From Yersinia rochesterensis (GTDB taxonomy: Bacteria > Pseudomonadota > Gammaproteobacteria > Enterobacterales > Enterobacteriaceae): a stretch of DNA of 64,000 nucleotides. The DNA lies in NCBI RefSeq assembly GCF_003600645.1, contig NZ_CP032482.1, forward strand, positions 3,162,001-3,226,000, read 5' to 3'. Below, in pieces: positions 9,335 to 19,430 of the stretch; position 1 is the first letter of the stretch; each line of letters starts with the position of its first letter. A program made the translations under genes and the position numbers. The notes below the pieces were generated by a model, which worked only from the letters and a program-made list of their open reading frames with translations, was not told the DNA's origin and made no database searches.

Positions 9335-11689
9335 CTATTTTGACGCTACCGGCTGTGCCCCGAAGGCTGGATTTTGCAAAGCAATGGCTAAAACATCATC
9401 AATTCGTTTAACCGGATGAATTTCCAGATCGGCGATAACATTGTCCGGAATCTCTTCCAAATCACGTTTGTTATCATCTGGAATCAGCACCACTTTGATC
9501 CCACCACGGTGAGCCGCCAGCAGTTTCTCTTTCAAACCACCGATTGGCAATACCAAGCCACGCAAAGTGATTTCGCCAGTCATGGCAACATCGGCACGCA
9601 CCGGGTTACCCGTCAGACAAGAAACCAGCGCGGTACACATCGCAATACCTGCGCTTGGGCCATCTTTCGGCGTCGCGCCTTCAGGCACATGCACATGGAT
9701 ATCGCGTTTTTCGTAGAAATCAGGGTTAATGCCTAATTTATCCGCACGCGCACGCACCACGGTCAATGCAGCCTGAATGGACTCTTGCATAACTTCGCCC
9801 AGTGAACCGGTATAAGTCAGTTTACCTTTACCCGGCACACACGCGGTCTCGATGGTCAGCAAATCACCGCCCACTTCTGTCCATGCTAAGCCCGTCACTT
9901 GCCCTACACGGTTTTCAGTATCAGCACGGCCATAATCGACTTTCTGTACACCCAAGAAGTCTTTCAGGTTGTCGCCAGTGATTTCAATGTGCTTAACCGT
10001 TTTATCCATCAGCAGGTTTTTGACTGCTTTACGACACAGTTTGGAGATTTCGCGCTCCAGACTACGCACCCCAGCTTCACGGGTGTAATAACGGATAATA
10101 CTCATGATCGCGCTGTCATCAATGGTCAACTCACCTTTCTTGATGGCATTACGCTCAAATTGTTTTGGCAGCAAATGCTGTTTAGCAATATTGAGTTTCT
10201 CATCCTCGGTATAGCCAGATAGACGAATAACTTCCATACGATCCAACAACGGAGCTGGAATATTCATGGAGTTAGAGGTCGCCACAAACATCACATCCGA
10301 GAGATCGTAATCCACTTCTAGGTAGTGATCGTTAAATGCCACGTTTTGTTCTGGATCTAACACCTCCAGCAATGCAGACGCTGGATCGCCGCGCATGTCA
10401 GACGCCATTTTATCAATCTCATCCAACAGGAAAAGCGGGTTTTTCACCCCGACTTTTGCCATTTTCTGGATCAATTTACCTGGCATGGAACCGATGTAGG
10501 TACGGCGATGACCGCGAATCTCCGCTTCATCACGCACGCCACCCAATGCCATACGCACATACTGACGGCCTGTCGCCCGAGCAATAGATTGCCCCAAAGA
10601 GGTTTTACCCACCCCAGGAGGCCCCACCAGACACAGGATTGGCCCTTTGATTTTGCTGACTCGGCTCTGTACTGCGAGGTATTCTAAAATACGATCTTTA
10701 ACGCGTTCCAAGCCGTAATGGTCGGTATCCAGAACTTCCTGCGCTTTTACCAAGTCTTTTTTAACTTTGCTACGGCTGTTCCACGGCACCTGCAACATCC
10801 AATCAATGTAACCACGAACTACAGTGGCTTCAGCCGACATCGGCGACATCATTTTCAGTTTTTGCAGTTCAGCTTCGGTTTTTTCACGCGCATCTTTCGG
10901 CATTTTAGCCGCTTCAATTTTGCGTTTTAGCGCTTCATGCTCATCAGGTGCATCGTCCATCTCGCCCAGTTCTTTCTGAATGGCTTTCATTTGCTCATTC
11001 AAATAGTACTCGCGCTGGCTCTTTTCCATCTGCTTTTTGACACGATTACGAATCCGTTTTTCGACCTGCAACAGATCGATTTCAGACTCCATCATCGCCA
11101 TCAGATATTCCAGACGTTCGGTCACATCGAACATTTCCAGAACAGCTTGTTTATCATTTAACTTCAACGGCATATGAGCCGCGATAGTATCAGCCAGGCG
11201 TGCTGCATCATCAATACTGTGCAACGAAGCCAGTACTTCTGGCGGGATCTTTTTATTCAGCTTGATGTAGCCTTCAAACTGATTAATCGCCGTGCGAACC
11301 AACACTTCCTGTTCACGATCGTCCATCACCGGCGATTCAAGATATTCCGCCTGCGCAGCAAAATGCTCGCCGCTGTCGGAAAGCGTGGTGATACGCGCAC
11401 GCTGTAGCCCTTCAACCAGCACTTTTACCGTGCCATCAGGCAATTTCAGCATTTGCAAAATAGAGGCTACGGTGCCGACTGAAAACAGATCATTGATACC
11501 AGGCTCATCCGTCGAGGCTTCTTTCTGTGCAACCAGCATGATCTTTTTATCATGGTCCATTGCAGCTTCCAGGCACCGAATTGACTTTTCCCGGCCAACA
11601 AACAGTGGGATCACCATATGCGGATAAACCACCACATCGCGCAGAGGCAATACGGGGATTTCTATGCGTTCGGAACGCTCAGGGTTCAT
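9335..11689 (-). CDS. lon: Lon, ATP-dependent protease
   Basis: A 784-residue cytoplasmic AAA+ serine protease that degrades damaged proteins and regulators such as SulA and RcsA. Domains in order: N-terminal substrate domain (1-300), AAA+ module with Walker A GPPGVGKT near 356-363 and Walker [11 protein letters not shown], and protease domain with catalytic Ser in [12 protein letters not shown] (about 679) and Lys in [14 protein letters not shown] (about 722). An in-frame extension upstream to 11743 exists, but the ATG at 11689 ([12 protein letters not shown]) matches E. coli exactly and has a GAGAGAG ribosome site. A sigma-32 type promoter lies at 11780-11807. Confidence 0.98.
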   Translation of the reverse strand: MNPERSERIEIPVLPLRDVVVYPHMVIPLFVGREKSIRCLEAAMDHDKKIMLVAQKEASTDEPGINDLFSVGTVASILQMLKLPDGTVKVLVEGLQRARITTLSDSGEHFAAQAEYLESPVMDDREQEVLVRTAINQFEGYIKLNKKIPPEVLASLHSIDDAARLADTIAAHMPLKLNDKQAVLEMFDVTERLEYLMAMMESEIDLLQVEKRIRNRVKKQMEKSQREYYLNEQMKAIQKELGEMDDAPDEHEALKRKIEAAKMPKDAREKTEAELQKLKMMSPMSAEATVVRGYIDWMLQVPWNSRSKVKKDLVKAQEVLDTDHYGLERVKDRILEYLAVQSRVSKIKGPILCLVGPPGVGKTSLGQSIARATGRQYVRMALGGVRDEAEIRGHRRTYIGSMPGKLIQKMAKVGVKNPLFLLDEIDKMASDMRGDPASALLEVLDPEQNVAFNDHYLEVDYDLSDVMFVATSNSMNIPAPLLDRMEVIRLSGYTEDEKLNIAKQHLLPKQFERNAIKKGELTIDDSAIMSIIRYYTREAGVRSLEREISKLCRKAVKNLLMDKTVKHIEITGDNLKDFLGVQKVDYGRADTENRVGQVTGLAWTEVGGDLLTIETACVPGKGKLTYTGSLGEVMQESIQAALTVVRARADKLGINPDFYEKRDIHVHVPEGATPKDGPSAGIAMCTALVSCLTGNPVRADVAMTGEITLRGLVLPIGGLKEKLLAAHRGGIKVVLIPDDNKRDLEEIPDNVIADLEIHPVKRIDDVLAIALQNPAFGAQPVASK

Positions 11690-11734
11690 AGAGCTCTCTC
11701 TTAGTTTAGCTTCCGCCAGATTACTGGGAATCTC

Positions 11735-11762
11735 GTGAAACACGAGTCATCACGAGTTTCAC
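11735..11762 (-). promoter_or_regulatory. Imperfect palindrome in the lon leader
   Basis: On the minus strand GTGAAAC and GTTTCAC flank two direct copies of ACTCGTG separated by ATG. It can fold as a 28-nt hairpin with a few mismatches and lies between the predicted lon start point and the lon ribosome site. Its function is unknown. Confidence 0.6.
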
Positions 11763-11779
11763 TAAATAGGTAATTGAGT

Positions 11780-11807
11780 ATATGGGGACGAATGTCTTAC
11801 ATTCAAC
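11780..11807 (-). promoter_or_regulatory. Sigma-32 heat-shock promoter of lon
   Basis: Minus strand GTTGAAT, 13 bases, then CCCCATAT. This fits the sigma-32 consensus (CTTGAA, 13-15 bases, CCCCATnT), and as I recall the E. coli lon promoter has the same GTTGAATGT...CCCCATATAC core. About 90 bases upstream of the lon ATG. Confidence 0.85.
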
Positions 11808-11823
11808 GATTACAATGCGAGGA

Positions 11824-11852
11824 AAAAGAAATGGGGGATAAAATCCCCCATT
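11824..11852 (-). terminator. Rho-independent terminator of clpX
   Basis: Stem AATGGGGGAT/ATCCCCCATT (11830-11852) is followed on the minus strand by TCTTTTT. It lies 32 bases after the clpX stop and just before the lon promoter. Confidence 0.85.
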
Positions 11853-11883
11853 GTCATACTAACCATCTGGATTATTTGGCTAA

Positions 11884-13155
11884 TTATTCGCCAGAAGCTT
11901 GAGCTTCAGGCTGGCCATAAATCAGCATCGGTGCAGATTGGCCAGCAATAACTGACTCATCTACCACTACTTTTTCCACGCTGTCCATAGACGGCAAATC
12001 GTACATGGTATCGAGCAAAGCACCCTCTACGATAGAGCGCAAACCACGAGCACCGGTTTTACGTGCCATCGCTTTCTTAGCAATCGCCGTCAGCGCTTCA
12101 TCACGGAATTCAAGTTCAACGCCTTCAAGATTGAACAATGCCTGATATTGTTTAGTCAGCGCATTTTTCGGCTCTTTCAGAATCTGAATCAGGGCGTCTT
12201 CGCTCAATTCACTCAAGGTTGCAACCACTGGCAAACGGCCAATAAATTCAGGGATCAAACCGAATTTAATCAGATCTTCCGGCTCAGCCTGGCTCAATAA
12301 TTCGCCTTCTGTTGCCTTTTCTGATTTGCCTTTTACCGTAGCGCCGAAACCAATACCCGTTCCGGTGTTAATGCGCTGCCCGATAACTTTGTCCAGACCC
12401 GCAAAAGCACCACCACAGATAAACAGAATTTTAGAGGTATCAACCTGTAAAAACTCCTGCTGTGGATGCTTACGACCACCTTGTGGTGGTACGGCAGCAA
12501 TTGTCCCTTCGATCAATTTCAGCAAGGCCTGCTGCACACCTTCGCCCGAAACATCGCGGGTGATTGATGGGTTATCAGACTTACGTGAAATTTTATCAAT
12601 TTCATCGATATAGACGATACCGCGTTGCGCTTTCTGAACGTCGTAATCACATTTCTGCAATAGCTTCTGAATGATATTTTCAACATCTTCGCCCACATAA
12701 CCGGCTTCGGTCAGTGTGGTCGCATCTGCCATGGTAAATGGCACATCCAGGAAGCGAGCTAATGTTTCCGCCAGCAGCGTTTTACCACTACCTGTCGGGC
12801 CGATCAGCAGAATATTACTTTTACCCAACTCGATACCATTGCTGGTGTCGCCGTTGCGTAAACGTTTGTAATGGTTATATACCGCAACGGCCAACACTTT
12901 TTTCGCCGGCTCTTGCCCGATGACATAATCATCCAGGTGGCGACGAATCTCGTGCGGCGTTGGCAGCGAACTACGCTCCCGGTGCGGCGCAACTTCTTTG
13001 ATCTCTTCGCGAATAATGTCGTTACACAAATCGACACATTCATCGCAGATATACACTGACGGCCCGGCAATTAGCTTACGCACTTCATGCTGGCTTTTGC
13101 CGCAGAAAGAGCAATACAGCAGCTTTCCAGAACCGTCTTTGCGCTTATCTGTCAT
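11884..13155 (-). CDS. clpX: ClpX, ATP-dependent unfoldase of ClpXP
   Basis: A 423-residue AAA+ unfoldase that recognises substrates (ssrA-tagged proteins, RpoS via RssB and others) and feeds them to ClpP. The N-terminal zinc finger is CSFCGK...CDECVDLC (four cysteines, residues 15-40). Walker A is GPTGSGKT near residue 120, Walker [10 protein letters not shown], and the pore loop GYVGEDV follows. The IGF loop that docks on ClpP is present as [13 protein letters not shown]. It lies 221 bases downstream of clpP in the usual clpP-clpX order and ends in a strong terminator. Confidence 0.98.
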   Translation of the reverse strand: MTDKRKDGSGKLLYCSFCGKSQHEVRKLIAGPSVYICDECVDLCNDIIREEIKEVAPHRERSSLPTPHEIRRHLDDYVIGQEPAKKVLAVAVYNHYKRLRNGDTSNGIELGKSNILLIGPTGSGKTLLAETLARFLDVPFTMADATTLTEAGYVGEDVENIIQKLLQKCDYDVQKAQRGIVYIDEIDKISRKSDNPSITRDVSGEGVQQALLKLIEGTIAAVPPQGGRKHPQQEFLQVDTSKILFICGGAFAGLDKVIGQRINTGTGIGFGATVKGKSEKATEGELLSQAEPEDLIKFGLIPEFIGRLPVVATLSELSEDALIQILKEPKNALTKQYQALFNLEGVELEFRDEALTAIAKKAMARKTGARGLRSIVEGALLDTMYDLPSMDSVEKVVVDESVIAGQSAPMLIYGQPEAQASGE

Positions 13156-13376
13156 CAGTAAACCTCTTCTTCAGTATCTGTCACACCTGAAACCATGCGA
13201 CAGGGAGACTATTCTCGCTATTTCTGTACGCCACGTTAGCTTGCAACGGACAGCCGATATAATGAGTAGGGCACAAACAATACGCAATTGGCTTTATGCA
13301 GCACTACGATTTGTTCTATTTACATTCACTATCTATTTACACTAACTATAGTATATCGGCTCACAGAAATAAGTCG

Positions 13377-14000
13377 TTAGTCACGACGGGTGAACACAGA
13401 ATCAACTAAACCGTATTCTACAGCCTGTTCAGCAGACAGGAAACGGTCACGCTCAGTGTCTCTCTCTATTTCTTCAAGAGATTTTCCCGTGTGAAGTGCC
13501 ATCAGCTCATTCATACGCGATTTCACTTTTAAAATCTCTCTGGCATGAATTTCAATATCTGTAGCTTGGCCTTGGAAACCACCCAACGGTTGGTGAATCA
13601 TGACCCGTGAATTCGGCAAGCAGAAACGTTTACCCTTGGCGCCCGCAGTCAACAGGAATGCTCCCATTGAACACGCCTGGCCCATACAGATAGTGCTAAC
13701 ATCTGGCTTAATGAATTGCATGGTGTCATAAATTGACATCCCAGCAGTAATCACCCCGCCTGGCGAGTTGATATACAGGAAGATGTCTTTTTCTGGATTC
13801 TCTGCTTCCAGAAACAGCATTTGTGCTGTGATCAAGTTGGCCATATGGTCTTCAACTTGGCCAGTCAGAAAGATAATGCGCTCTTTAAGCAGACGGGAGA
13901 AGATATCGTAAGAACGCTCTCCACGTGAAGTCTGCTCAACCACCATAGGCACCAGAGCCATGTTAGGTGCAAATTGATCTCGTTCGCCACTGTATGACAT
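13377..14000 (-). CDS. clpP: ClpP, caseinolytic protease proteolytic subunit
   Basis: A 207-residue serine protease forming a double-heptamer chamber with ClpX or ClpA. The catalytic triad is visible: S111 in [10 protein letters not shown]136 in MIHQPLGG, and an Asp near 185 in ERDTERDRF. As in E. coli, the first 14 residues (through MALVPM) are likely a self-cleaved propeptide. A GGAGACG ribosome site precedes the ATG. The gene is first of clpP-clpX and has a sigma-32 type promoter about 285 bases upstream, with an ERIC element in between. Confidence 0.98.
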   Translation of the reverse strand: MSYSGERDQFAPNMALVPMVVEQTSRGERSYDIFSRLLKERIIFLTGQVEDHMANLITAQMLFLEAENPEKDIFLYINSPGGVITAGMSIYDTMQFIKPDVSTICMGQACSMGAFLLTAGAKGKRFCLPNSRVMIHQPLGGFQGQATDIEIHAREILKVKSRMNELMALHTGKSLEEIERDTERDRFLSAEQAVEYGLVDSVFTRRD

Positions 14001-14097
14001 TACCGTCTCCTAATAGAATTTACTTTGGCGCCATTCATAACCGATTCTACTTGAGATAAGCAATGATGACTATGTTCATGCGTGCAAACAGCCCGGT

Positions 14098-14227
<130 letters not shown>

Positions 14228-14284
14228 CAGACTCATTCGACGGTGGTAATCAACCAGTGTTTCAGATGAACGTCTGTTAGATTA

Positions 14285-14311
14285 ATTGGGGGATTAATAT
14301 TCATTTTCAAG
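14285..14311 (-). promoter_or_regulatory. Sigma-32 heat-shock promoter of clpPX
   Basis: Minus strand CTTGAAA, 12 bases, CCCCCAAT. This is a near-consensus heat-shock promoter, as expected for clpP. It predicts an untranslated leader of roughly 280 nt that contains the ERIC copy. Confidence 0.78.
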
Positions 14312-14492
14312 CCCCAATGAAACTTTTTTTTAGTCTAACAACCCTCTTTTTAACCTGAAACTCACTCACAATCTCTGCCGTAGTCCCGACGCCCTAGTGA
14401 TTATTTACCGGTTAACACTTTTCAAATATAGCGCAAATTACAGCTAAAGATGTCAGATTAATCATACTATTGAAGGATTATTGTTACTAAAA

Positions 14493-14528
14493 GAAAAAGC
14501 CCGCGGCCAGAAGGCTACGGGCTTTTTC
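14493..14528 (-). terminator. Rho-independent terminator of tig
   Basis: Arms GAAAAAGCCCG and CGGGCTTTTTC give an 11-bp stem ending in a U-run on the minus strand, 45 bases after the tig stop. Confidence 0.85.
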
Positions 14529-14572
14529 AATACACCAGATAAATTATATCCAGTTTGATGCGCTAAAAAACA

Positions 14573-15877
14573 TTACGCAGTAGTGGTCTGATTCATCAGC
14601 TCACTAAAGGTCGTTGGTTTTTCAGTAACTTTGGCTTTAGCTAGCAGAGTTTCTACTGCTTGTTCTTCCAGAGCGACATTACGCATATTGTTCATCAGCT
14701 CTTTGTTCTTGCTGTAGAACTCAACAACTTCTTGCGGATCTTCGTAAGCAGATGCCATTTCTTCGATCAGCGCTTTAACACGATCTTCATCAGCTTTCAG
14801 TTCGTGCTGGCTGATAACTTCGCCCAGCAACAGACCAACAACAACGCGACGTTTAGCTTGTTCTTCGAACAATTCGCGTGGCAATTCAGCAGCTTGTTTC
14901 TCGTTGCCACCGAAACGCTGTGCAGCCTGACGGCGCAGAACGTCGATTTCACTTTCTACCAGTGCAGCTGGAACGTCGATTTCGTTAGCGCTAACCAGAC
15001 CGTCGATTGCCTGAGTTTTAACACGGTTGCGTACCGCGCCTTTCAGCTCGCGTTCCATGTTTTTACGCACTTCAGCACGCAGGCCTGCTACTGAACCATC
15101 AGCAACGCCGAAACGTTTGATGAATTCTTCAGTCAGTTCTGGCAACTCACGCACTTCAACTTTCTTCAACACGATGTCGAATTTAGCTGATTTACCTTTC
15201 AGGTTTTCTGCGTGGTAATCTTCTGGGAAGTTTACGTCGATGGTGAATTCTTCACCGGCTTTATGGCCGATTACACCTTCTTCGAAACCAGGGATCATAC
15301 GACCCTGACCCATTGCCAGCACGAAATCAGTCGCTTTACCGCCTTCGAACACTTCACCGTCAATAGAGCCGGTGAAATCCAACGTTGCGCGATCTTCAGC
15401 TGTTGCTGCGGCGTCAGTTTCTTTCCAGGTTGCTTGTTGCTTACGCAGAGTTTCCAGCATGGTATCAACGTCAGCGTCATTGACTTCAACAACTGGCTTT
15501 TCTACTTCAATGCTTTCCAGATCTTTCAGCTCAACTTCCGGATACACTTCGAACTCAACGGAATAAGTAAAATCTTCACCCTCTTTGTACTGGCCTGGCA
15601 CATAGTTAGGTGCGCCAGCTGGGTTGATTTTTTCTTTAATGATCGCATCAACGAAATTACGTTGCATCAGATCACCCAGAACGTCCTGGCGAACAGATGC
15701 GCCGTAGCGCTGCTCAACGATGTTCATCGGCACATGGCCTTTACGGAAACCGTCGATACGAACATTTTTAGCGGCTTTCACTAATTCGCTTTTTACTGCT
15801 TTCTCAATGCTGTCAGCAGCAACAGTAATTGTTACACGGCGGCCAAGGCCTTGGGTGGTTTCAACAGAAACTTGCAT
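14573..15877 (-). CDS. tig: Trigger factor, ribosome-bound chaperone
   Basis: A 434-residue ATP-independent chaperone. The N-terminal domain has the ribosome-binding signature [17 protein letters not shown] near residues 43-59; residues about 150-245 form the FKBP-type isomerase domain ([36 protein letters not shown]); the C-terminal domain makes the chaperone arms. It docks at the ribosomal exit tunnel and shields nascent chains. The E. coli order bolA-tig-clpP-clpX-lon is kept. A clear promoter lies about 200 bases upstream and a terminator directly after it. Confidence 0.98.
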   Translation of the reverse strand: MQVSVETTQGLGRRVTITVAADSIEKAVKSELVKAAKNVRIDGFRKGHVPMNIVEQRYGASVRQDVLGDLMQRNFVDAIIKEKINPAGAPNYVPGQYKEGEDFTYSVEFEVYPEVELKDLESIEVEKPVVEVNDADVDTMLETLRKQQATWKETDAAATAEDRATLDFTGSIDGEVFEGGKATDFVLAMGQGRMIPGFEEGVIGHKAGEEFTIDVNFPEDYHAENLKGKSAKFDIVLKKVEVRELPELTEEFIKRFGVADGSVAGLRAEVRKNMERELKGAVRNRVKTQAIDGLVSANEIDVPAALVESEIDVLRRQAAQRFGGNEKQAAELPRELFEEQAKRRVVVGLLLGEVISQHELKADEDRVKALIEEMASAYEDPQEVVEFYSKNKELMNNMRNVALEEQAVETLLAKAKVTEKPTTFSELMNQTTTA

Positions 15878-16070
15878 CTTGTTACCTCAAAAAAATCACA
15901 GTGCTCGGTCAACTCCAGAAGCTGCCATCGAAGCAGCATCACACCCTTTGTCAGGAATGATGCGAACTCTGAAAACACCCTCTAAGAACCGGGACGGCCG
16001 CATTATACAGAACCGAGTATCCCAGATGTCAGAAGCGTCCCGAAACCATTCCGGAAAAATAAGACGCGAC

Positions 16071-16099
16071 ATTATAGCGGCGCACAGGTTATGAGTCGA
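16071..16099 (-). promoter_or_regulatory. Sigma-70 promoter of tig
   Basis: Minus strand TCGACT, 17 bases, TATAAT: a perfect -10 and a 4/6 match at -35. A second perfect TATAAT occurs at 16001-16006 but lacks a well-spaced -35. The 447-base gap between tig and bolA otherwise holds only the bolA hairpin. Confidence 0.6.
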
Positions 16100-16209
16100 G
16101 GAAAGCAAGCGAATGTTGTCGCGGTAAAATTCACGCGAGAATCGTTCCCTCGGCTAAAATTCCTGTGGCGCACCAATAAAATGCAAATGTCGCCTATACA
16201 GAAACACAA

Positions 16210-16225
16210 GCGGCCCTAAGGCCGC
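16210..16225 (-). terminator. Hairpin beyond bolA
   Basis: Stem GCGGCC/GGCCGC with a 4-base loop about 100 bases after the bolA stop; on the minus strand TTGTGTTTCT follows. A plausible but weak-tailed terminator. Confidence 0.5.
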
Positions 16226-16324
16226 CTGCAAAATTCTCATCTACTAATACCCTAAATCAGGCTGGAATGACTACTGTTATCAAGCCTGATTTAATTAATC
16301 TGGCCGTTTAAGCCAATTTTCCTG

Positions 16325-16645
16325 TTAAGCCAACGTTCCTGCTCCGCGGCAAGAGGGTGAAGCCGGTATGGTATCTTGTAATCCAGCCCACTCTTTCAGG
16401 GTATAAGTGTGCAAAGCCAGCGCATGAACCGTGCTCGCCAACTCTTCAGCCAACGCACTATAAATCGCGCGGTGGCGAGTAAGAAAGCGTTGATCTTGAA
16501 ATTTATCGCTGACGATCACAATTTTAAAATGACTTTCCGAACCAGCAGGAACATTGTGGCGGTAACTTTCATTAATTACCTCCAGATGATCCGGTTCGAA
16601 TGCCGCTTTTAGTTTTTCTTCAATTTGTTCTCGAATCAAAATCAT
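16325..16645 (-). CDS. bolA: BolA, stress morphogene and glutaredoxin partner
   Basis: A 106-residue BolA/IbaG-fold protein (KH-like fold), with the family core [22 protein letters not shown] and the [13 protein letters not shown] helix. BolA affects cell shape, biofilm and motility as a transcription factor and binds monothiol glutaredoxins through [2Fe-2S] clusters, using conserved histidines seen here. Two adjacent ATG codons exist (16648 and 16645); the second is about six bases from AAGGAG and matches the E. coli start better. A hairpin AGGCAG-AAAA-CTGCCT (16665-16680) sits just upstream of the ribosome site, and three ATTGCAAT palindromes lie beyond it. Confidence 0.95.
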   Translation of the reverse strand: MILIREQIEEKLKAAFEPDHLEVINESYRHNVPAGSESHFKIVIVSDKFQDQRFLTRHRAIYSALAEELASTVHALALHTYTLKEWAGLQDTIPASPSCRGAGTLA

Positions 16646-16683
16646 CATGCTCTCCTTACTGCTGAGGCAGAAAACTGCCTACT

Positions 16684-16728
16684 TTCTATTGCAATTAGGT
16701 TCTATTGCAATACAGGTTCTATTGCAAT
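16684..16728. promoter_or_regulatory. Three tandem ATTGCAAT palindromes upstream of bolA
   Basis: TTCTATTGCAAT starts at 16684, 16700 and 16717, so the self-complementary ATTGCAAT core repeats every 16-17 bp. The array is 36-80 bases upstream of bolA, in the promoter or early leader. The rest of the 374-base gap to yajG shows no other clear element. Confidence 0.75.
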
Positions 16729-17028
16729 ATTAGTGTATTTTCGCTGTTTTATAACATTTCAGATACAAAATATCCCGAATATCTCACCGCTATCGGCTCA
16801 AGCTAAGGGGCCAATCTCCTCATTAACCAAAATGCTATTTGTAAGCGCTTTGAAGTAAACGAAAGGTCTCTTGGGGGAAAAACGTATTTTTTGGTGAAAT
16901 TCTCTACATCAGGATCTTCCACCAGCCACTCGCAGTGCTATGATGTCGCCACTGCAAACTCGCAAAATAACATGGCTGCTATCCCGCTCTGATTATTAAA
17001 GAATTCCATAACTATTGAGAAAGTGAAC

Positions 17029-17607
17029 ATGCTAAAGAAAATTCTTTTCCCGCTGTTAGCTGTTTTTATTCTGGCGGGCTGTGCTGCCAGTAACAACACA
17101 TTGAATGTCACTCCGAAAGTGGTCTTGCCACCTCAAGATCCAACCCTGATGGGGGTGACTATCAGCATTAATGGGGCTGATCAGCGCCAAGATGCTGCGT
17201 TGGCTAAGGTGAATCGTGATGGTCAGTTGGTGGTATTAACACCATCGCGTGATCTGCGTTTCCTGTTACAAGAAGTGCTCGAAAAGCAAATGACGGCTCG
17301 CGGCTATATGATTGGTACTAATGCGCCAGTTGACTTACAAATTGTTGTCAATCAACTGTTTGCTGACGTACAGGAAGGTAATCTTCGCTATAACATTACC
17401 ACCAAAGCCGACATTTCGATTACTGCTACCGCGAAAAACGGCAATAAGCAGGTTAAAAACTACCGCGCCAGCTATAACGTCCAGGGCGCCTTTACTGCGA
17501 CCAACGAAAAGATCACTGATGCCGTTAATACCGTGTTGAGTGATGTGATTGCAGATATGGCGCAGGACACCAGTGTCAGCAGCTTTATCAAACAAAATGC
17601 CCGCTAA
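17029..17607 (+). CDS. yajG: YajG, putative lipoprotein
   Basis: A 192-residue lipoprotein with signal peptide MLKKILFPLLAVFILAG and lipobox LAGC, so the mature N-terminal Cys is residue 18. The residue after it is Ala, not Asp, so sorting to the outer membrane is expected. The rest is the conserved YajG family body (LMGVTISINGADQRQDAAL, DLRFLLQEVLEKQMTARGY). Its function is unknown. The ATG at 17029 is preferred over a GTG two codons earlier because it matches the E. coli length exactly. It precedes ampG by 80 bases, as in E. coli, and the two are probably cotranscribed. Confidence 0.9.
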   Translation: MLKKILFPLLAVFILAGCAASNNTLNVTPKVVLPPQDPTLMGVTISINGADQRQDAALAKVNRDGQLVVLTPSRDLRFLLQEVLEKQMTARGYMIGTNAPVDLQIVVNQLFADVQEGNLRYNITTKADISITATAKNGNKQVKNYRASYNVQGAFTATNEKITDAVNTVLSDVIADMAQDTSVSSFIKQNAR

Positions 17608-17687
17608 TCTGCCGTTTGCTTAATATCATTATTACTGCTTAACAGAATGCTCTGCCCCGCTCATGGGGTTGAGCATGTAGGTCTCAC

Positions 17688-19166
17688 ATGCCCAATCGCT
17701 ATTCGAACCTTTTTACCCAACGTAATTCTCTTGTTCTTTTGTTGTTGGGATTTGCCTCAGGCCTGCCTTTAGCCCTGACCGGCGGGACATTGCAAGCTTG
17801 GATGACAGTCGAAAACGTCGACCTGAAAACCATTGGTATTTTTTCCTTAGTCGGCCAAGCTTACGTTTTTAAGTTCCTTTGGTCCCCATTAATGGACCGC
17901 TATACCCCTTCCTTTTTGGGGCGTCGCCGAGGTTGGTTGATAATCAGCCAATTGCTATTAATCATCGCCATTATCGCCATGGGCTTTATGGAGCCGGCTA
18001 AACATTTATGGTGGCTGGCCGCTATTGCTGTGCTGGTTGCATTCTGTTCTGCATCGCAAGATATTGTTTTTGATGCCTACAAAACCGACTTACTCACGGC
18101 AGAAGAGCGCGGCACCGGTGCCGCAGTTTCCGTGCTGGGTTATCGCCTTGCCATGTTGGTATCTGGCGGGCTGGCGCTGTGGATAGCGGATCGCTATCTC
18201 GGTTGGCAATCCACTTACTGGCTGATGGCAGGGTTGATGCTCATTGGGGTATTTACCACCTTATTAGCCCCTGAACCCGACATTCGAATTGCTCCGCCGA
18301 AAACACTGGAACAGGCAATCGTCGAACCATTGCGCGATTTCTTTGGTCGCAACAATGCATGGCTAATTCTGCTGCTAATCGTGCTGTACAAAATGGGCGA
18401 TGCCTTTGCCGCCAGCTTGAGCACCACTTTCTTGATTCGTGGAGTGGGATTTGATGCAGGTGAAGTCGGACTGGTCAATAAAACCCTAGGATTAATCGCC
18501 ACAATTATTGGTGCACTGTATGGCGGCCTGCTGATGCAGCGCCTGAGTTTATTCAGGGCATTGATGATATTCGGCATTTTACAAGCCGTATCCAACATTG
18601 GCTATTGGCTATTATCCATTACAGACAAAAATATACTCTCCATGGGTAGCGCCATTTTCCTGGAAAATCTGTGTGGTGGGATGGGGACGGCGGCGTTTGT
18701 TGCTCTGCTGATGACGCTGTGTAATAAATCTTTCTCCGCGACACAATTTGCTTTGTTATCAGCATTATCCGCAGTGGGCCGTGTATATGTTGGCCCAATC
18801 GCCGGATGGTTTGTTGAAACACATGGCTGGCCTCTCTTCTATTTATTCTCCATTGCTGCGGCCATTCCTGGCCTGATATTGCTTTATATCTGCCGCAAGA
18901 CGTTGGAGCATACGCAGAAAACAGATGAATTTATGCCGCGAACGGCGTTTAAAACGGCTTATCGCTGGGCATTACGCTTTTTGACAATTGGTTGCGTATT
19001 ACTCGCTGCATGGTTGATTTTACTGATAAGTAATGCGCTAGATTGGACCGCAGCTACCCAAGTGGCTGACATGTTGCTGTTACGGGGTATTCAGCTCAGC
19101 GTGCTCGGTATGGTTCTCGGTGGGGTATTAGATTATCTCGCACTCAGGCGCGAAAAGTTAGCTTAA
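17688..19166 (+). CDS. ampG: AmpG, anhydromuropeptide permease
   Basis: A 492-residue major-facilitator transporter with about 14 predicted membrane segments. It imports GlcNAc-anhydro-muramyl peptides for cell-wall recycling and thereby controls ampC beta-lactamase induction. The MFS loop motif is seen as SPLMDRYTPSFLGRRRGW (residues 65-82), followed by CSASQDIVFDAYKTD. It is close to E. coli AmpG throughout, including VGFDAGEVGLVNKTLG and the LENLCGGMGTAAFVALL segment. It is second gene after yajG and ends at a strong terminator. No ampR or ampC lies nearby. Confidence 0.97.
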   Translation: MPNRYSNLFTQRNSLVLLLLGFASGLPLALTGGTLQAWMTVENVDLKTIGIFSLVGQAYVFKFLWSPLMDRYTPSFLGRRRGWLIISQLLLIIAIIAMGFMEPAKHLWWLAAIAVLVAFCSASQDIVFDAYKTDLLTAEERGTGAAVSVLGYRLAMLVSGGLALWIADRYLGWQSTYWLMAGLMLIGVFTTLLAPEPDIRIAPPKTLEQAIVEPLRDFFGRNNAWLILLLIVLYKMGDAFAASLSTTFLIRGVGFDAGEVGLVNKTLGLIATIIGALYGGLLMQRLSLFRALMIFGILQAVSNIGYWLLSITDKNILSMGSAIFLENLCGGMGTAAFVALLMTLCNKSFSATQFALLSALSAVGRVYVGPIAGWFVETHGWPLFYLFSIAAAIPGLILLYICRKTLEHTQKTDEFMPRTAFKTAYRWALRFLTIGCVLLAAWLILLISNALDWTAATQVADMLLLRGIQLSVLGMVLGGVLDYLALRREKLA

Positions 19167-19184
19167 TAAACCGCATTAAATGAC

Positions 19185-19212
19185 AAAAGCCGGTATTTAT
19201 ACCGGCTTTTTT
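19185..19212 (+). terminator. Rho-independent terminator of ampG
   Basis: AAAAGCCGGTA-TTTA-TACCGGCTTTTTTT: a 10-bp stem with a run of seven T, 18 bases after the ampG stop. Confidence 0.9.
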
Positions 19213-19430
19213 TATGGTTACAAAATAAGCTATCCGAATACTCCCCATCTGATTTGTTGAGATTAATCACAAATCCAAGCAACAATTGCAAAATATTATT
19301 CACAAAAAGAGATCTGCGTCACTTTCAACTATTTATCCTTTCGTGCTCTGAGTCTATGATGAGCGCACTTTTTGTTAGGGATTGTGTCCTTTTATTTCTC
19401 CTGACATCTTTCAACCACACAGAGGCATTT

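Noticed and set aside
15212..15784. A 190-codon open frame on the plus strand opposite tig, and similar long antisense frames under ppiD, lon, clpX and secD.
   Set aside because: They are shadows of strongly conserved genes, lack ribosome sites and have compositions expected of antisense reading.
16001..16006. A second perfect TATAAT upstream of tig.
   Set aside because: The nearest -35-like sequence is 19-21 bases away, so the promoter at 16071-16099 is preferred.
19256..19271. CRP-like site GTTGA-N6-TCACA upstream of the OmpK/Tsx-like gene.
   Set aside because: Only one half matches TGTGA-N6-TCACA well; the left half has 3 of 5 bases, so it is not reported as an operator.
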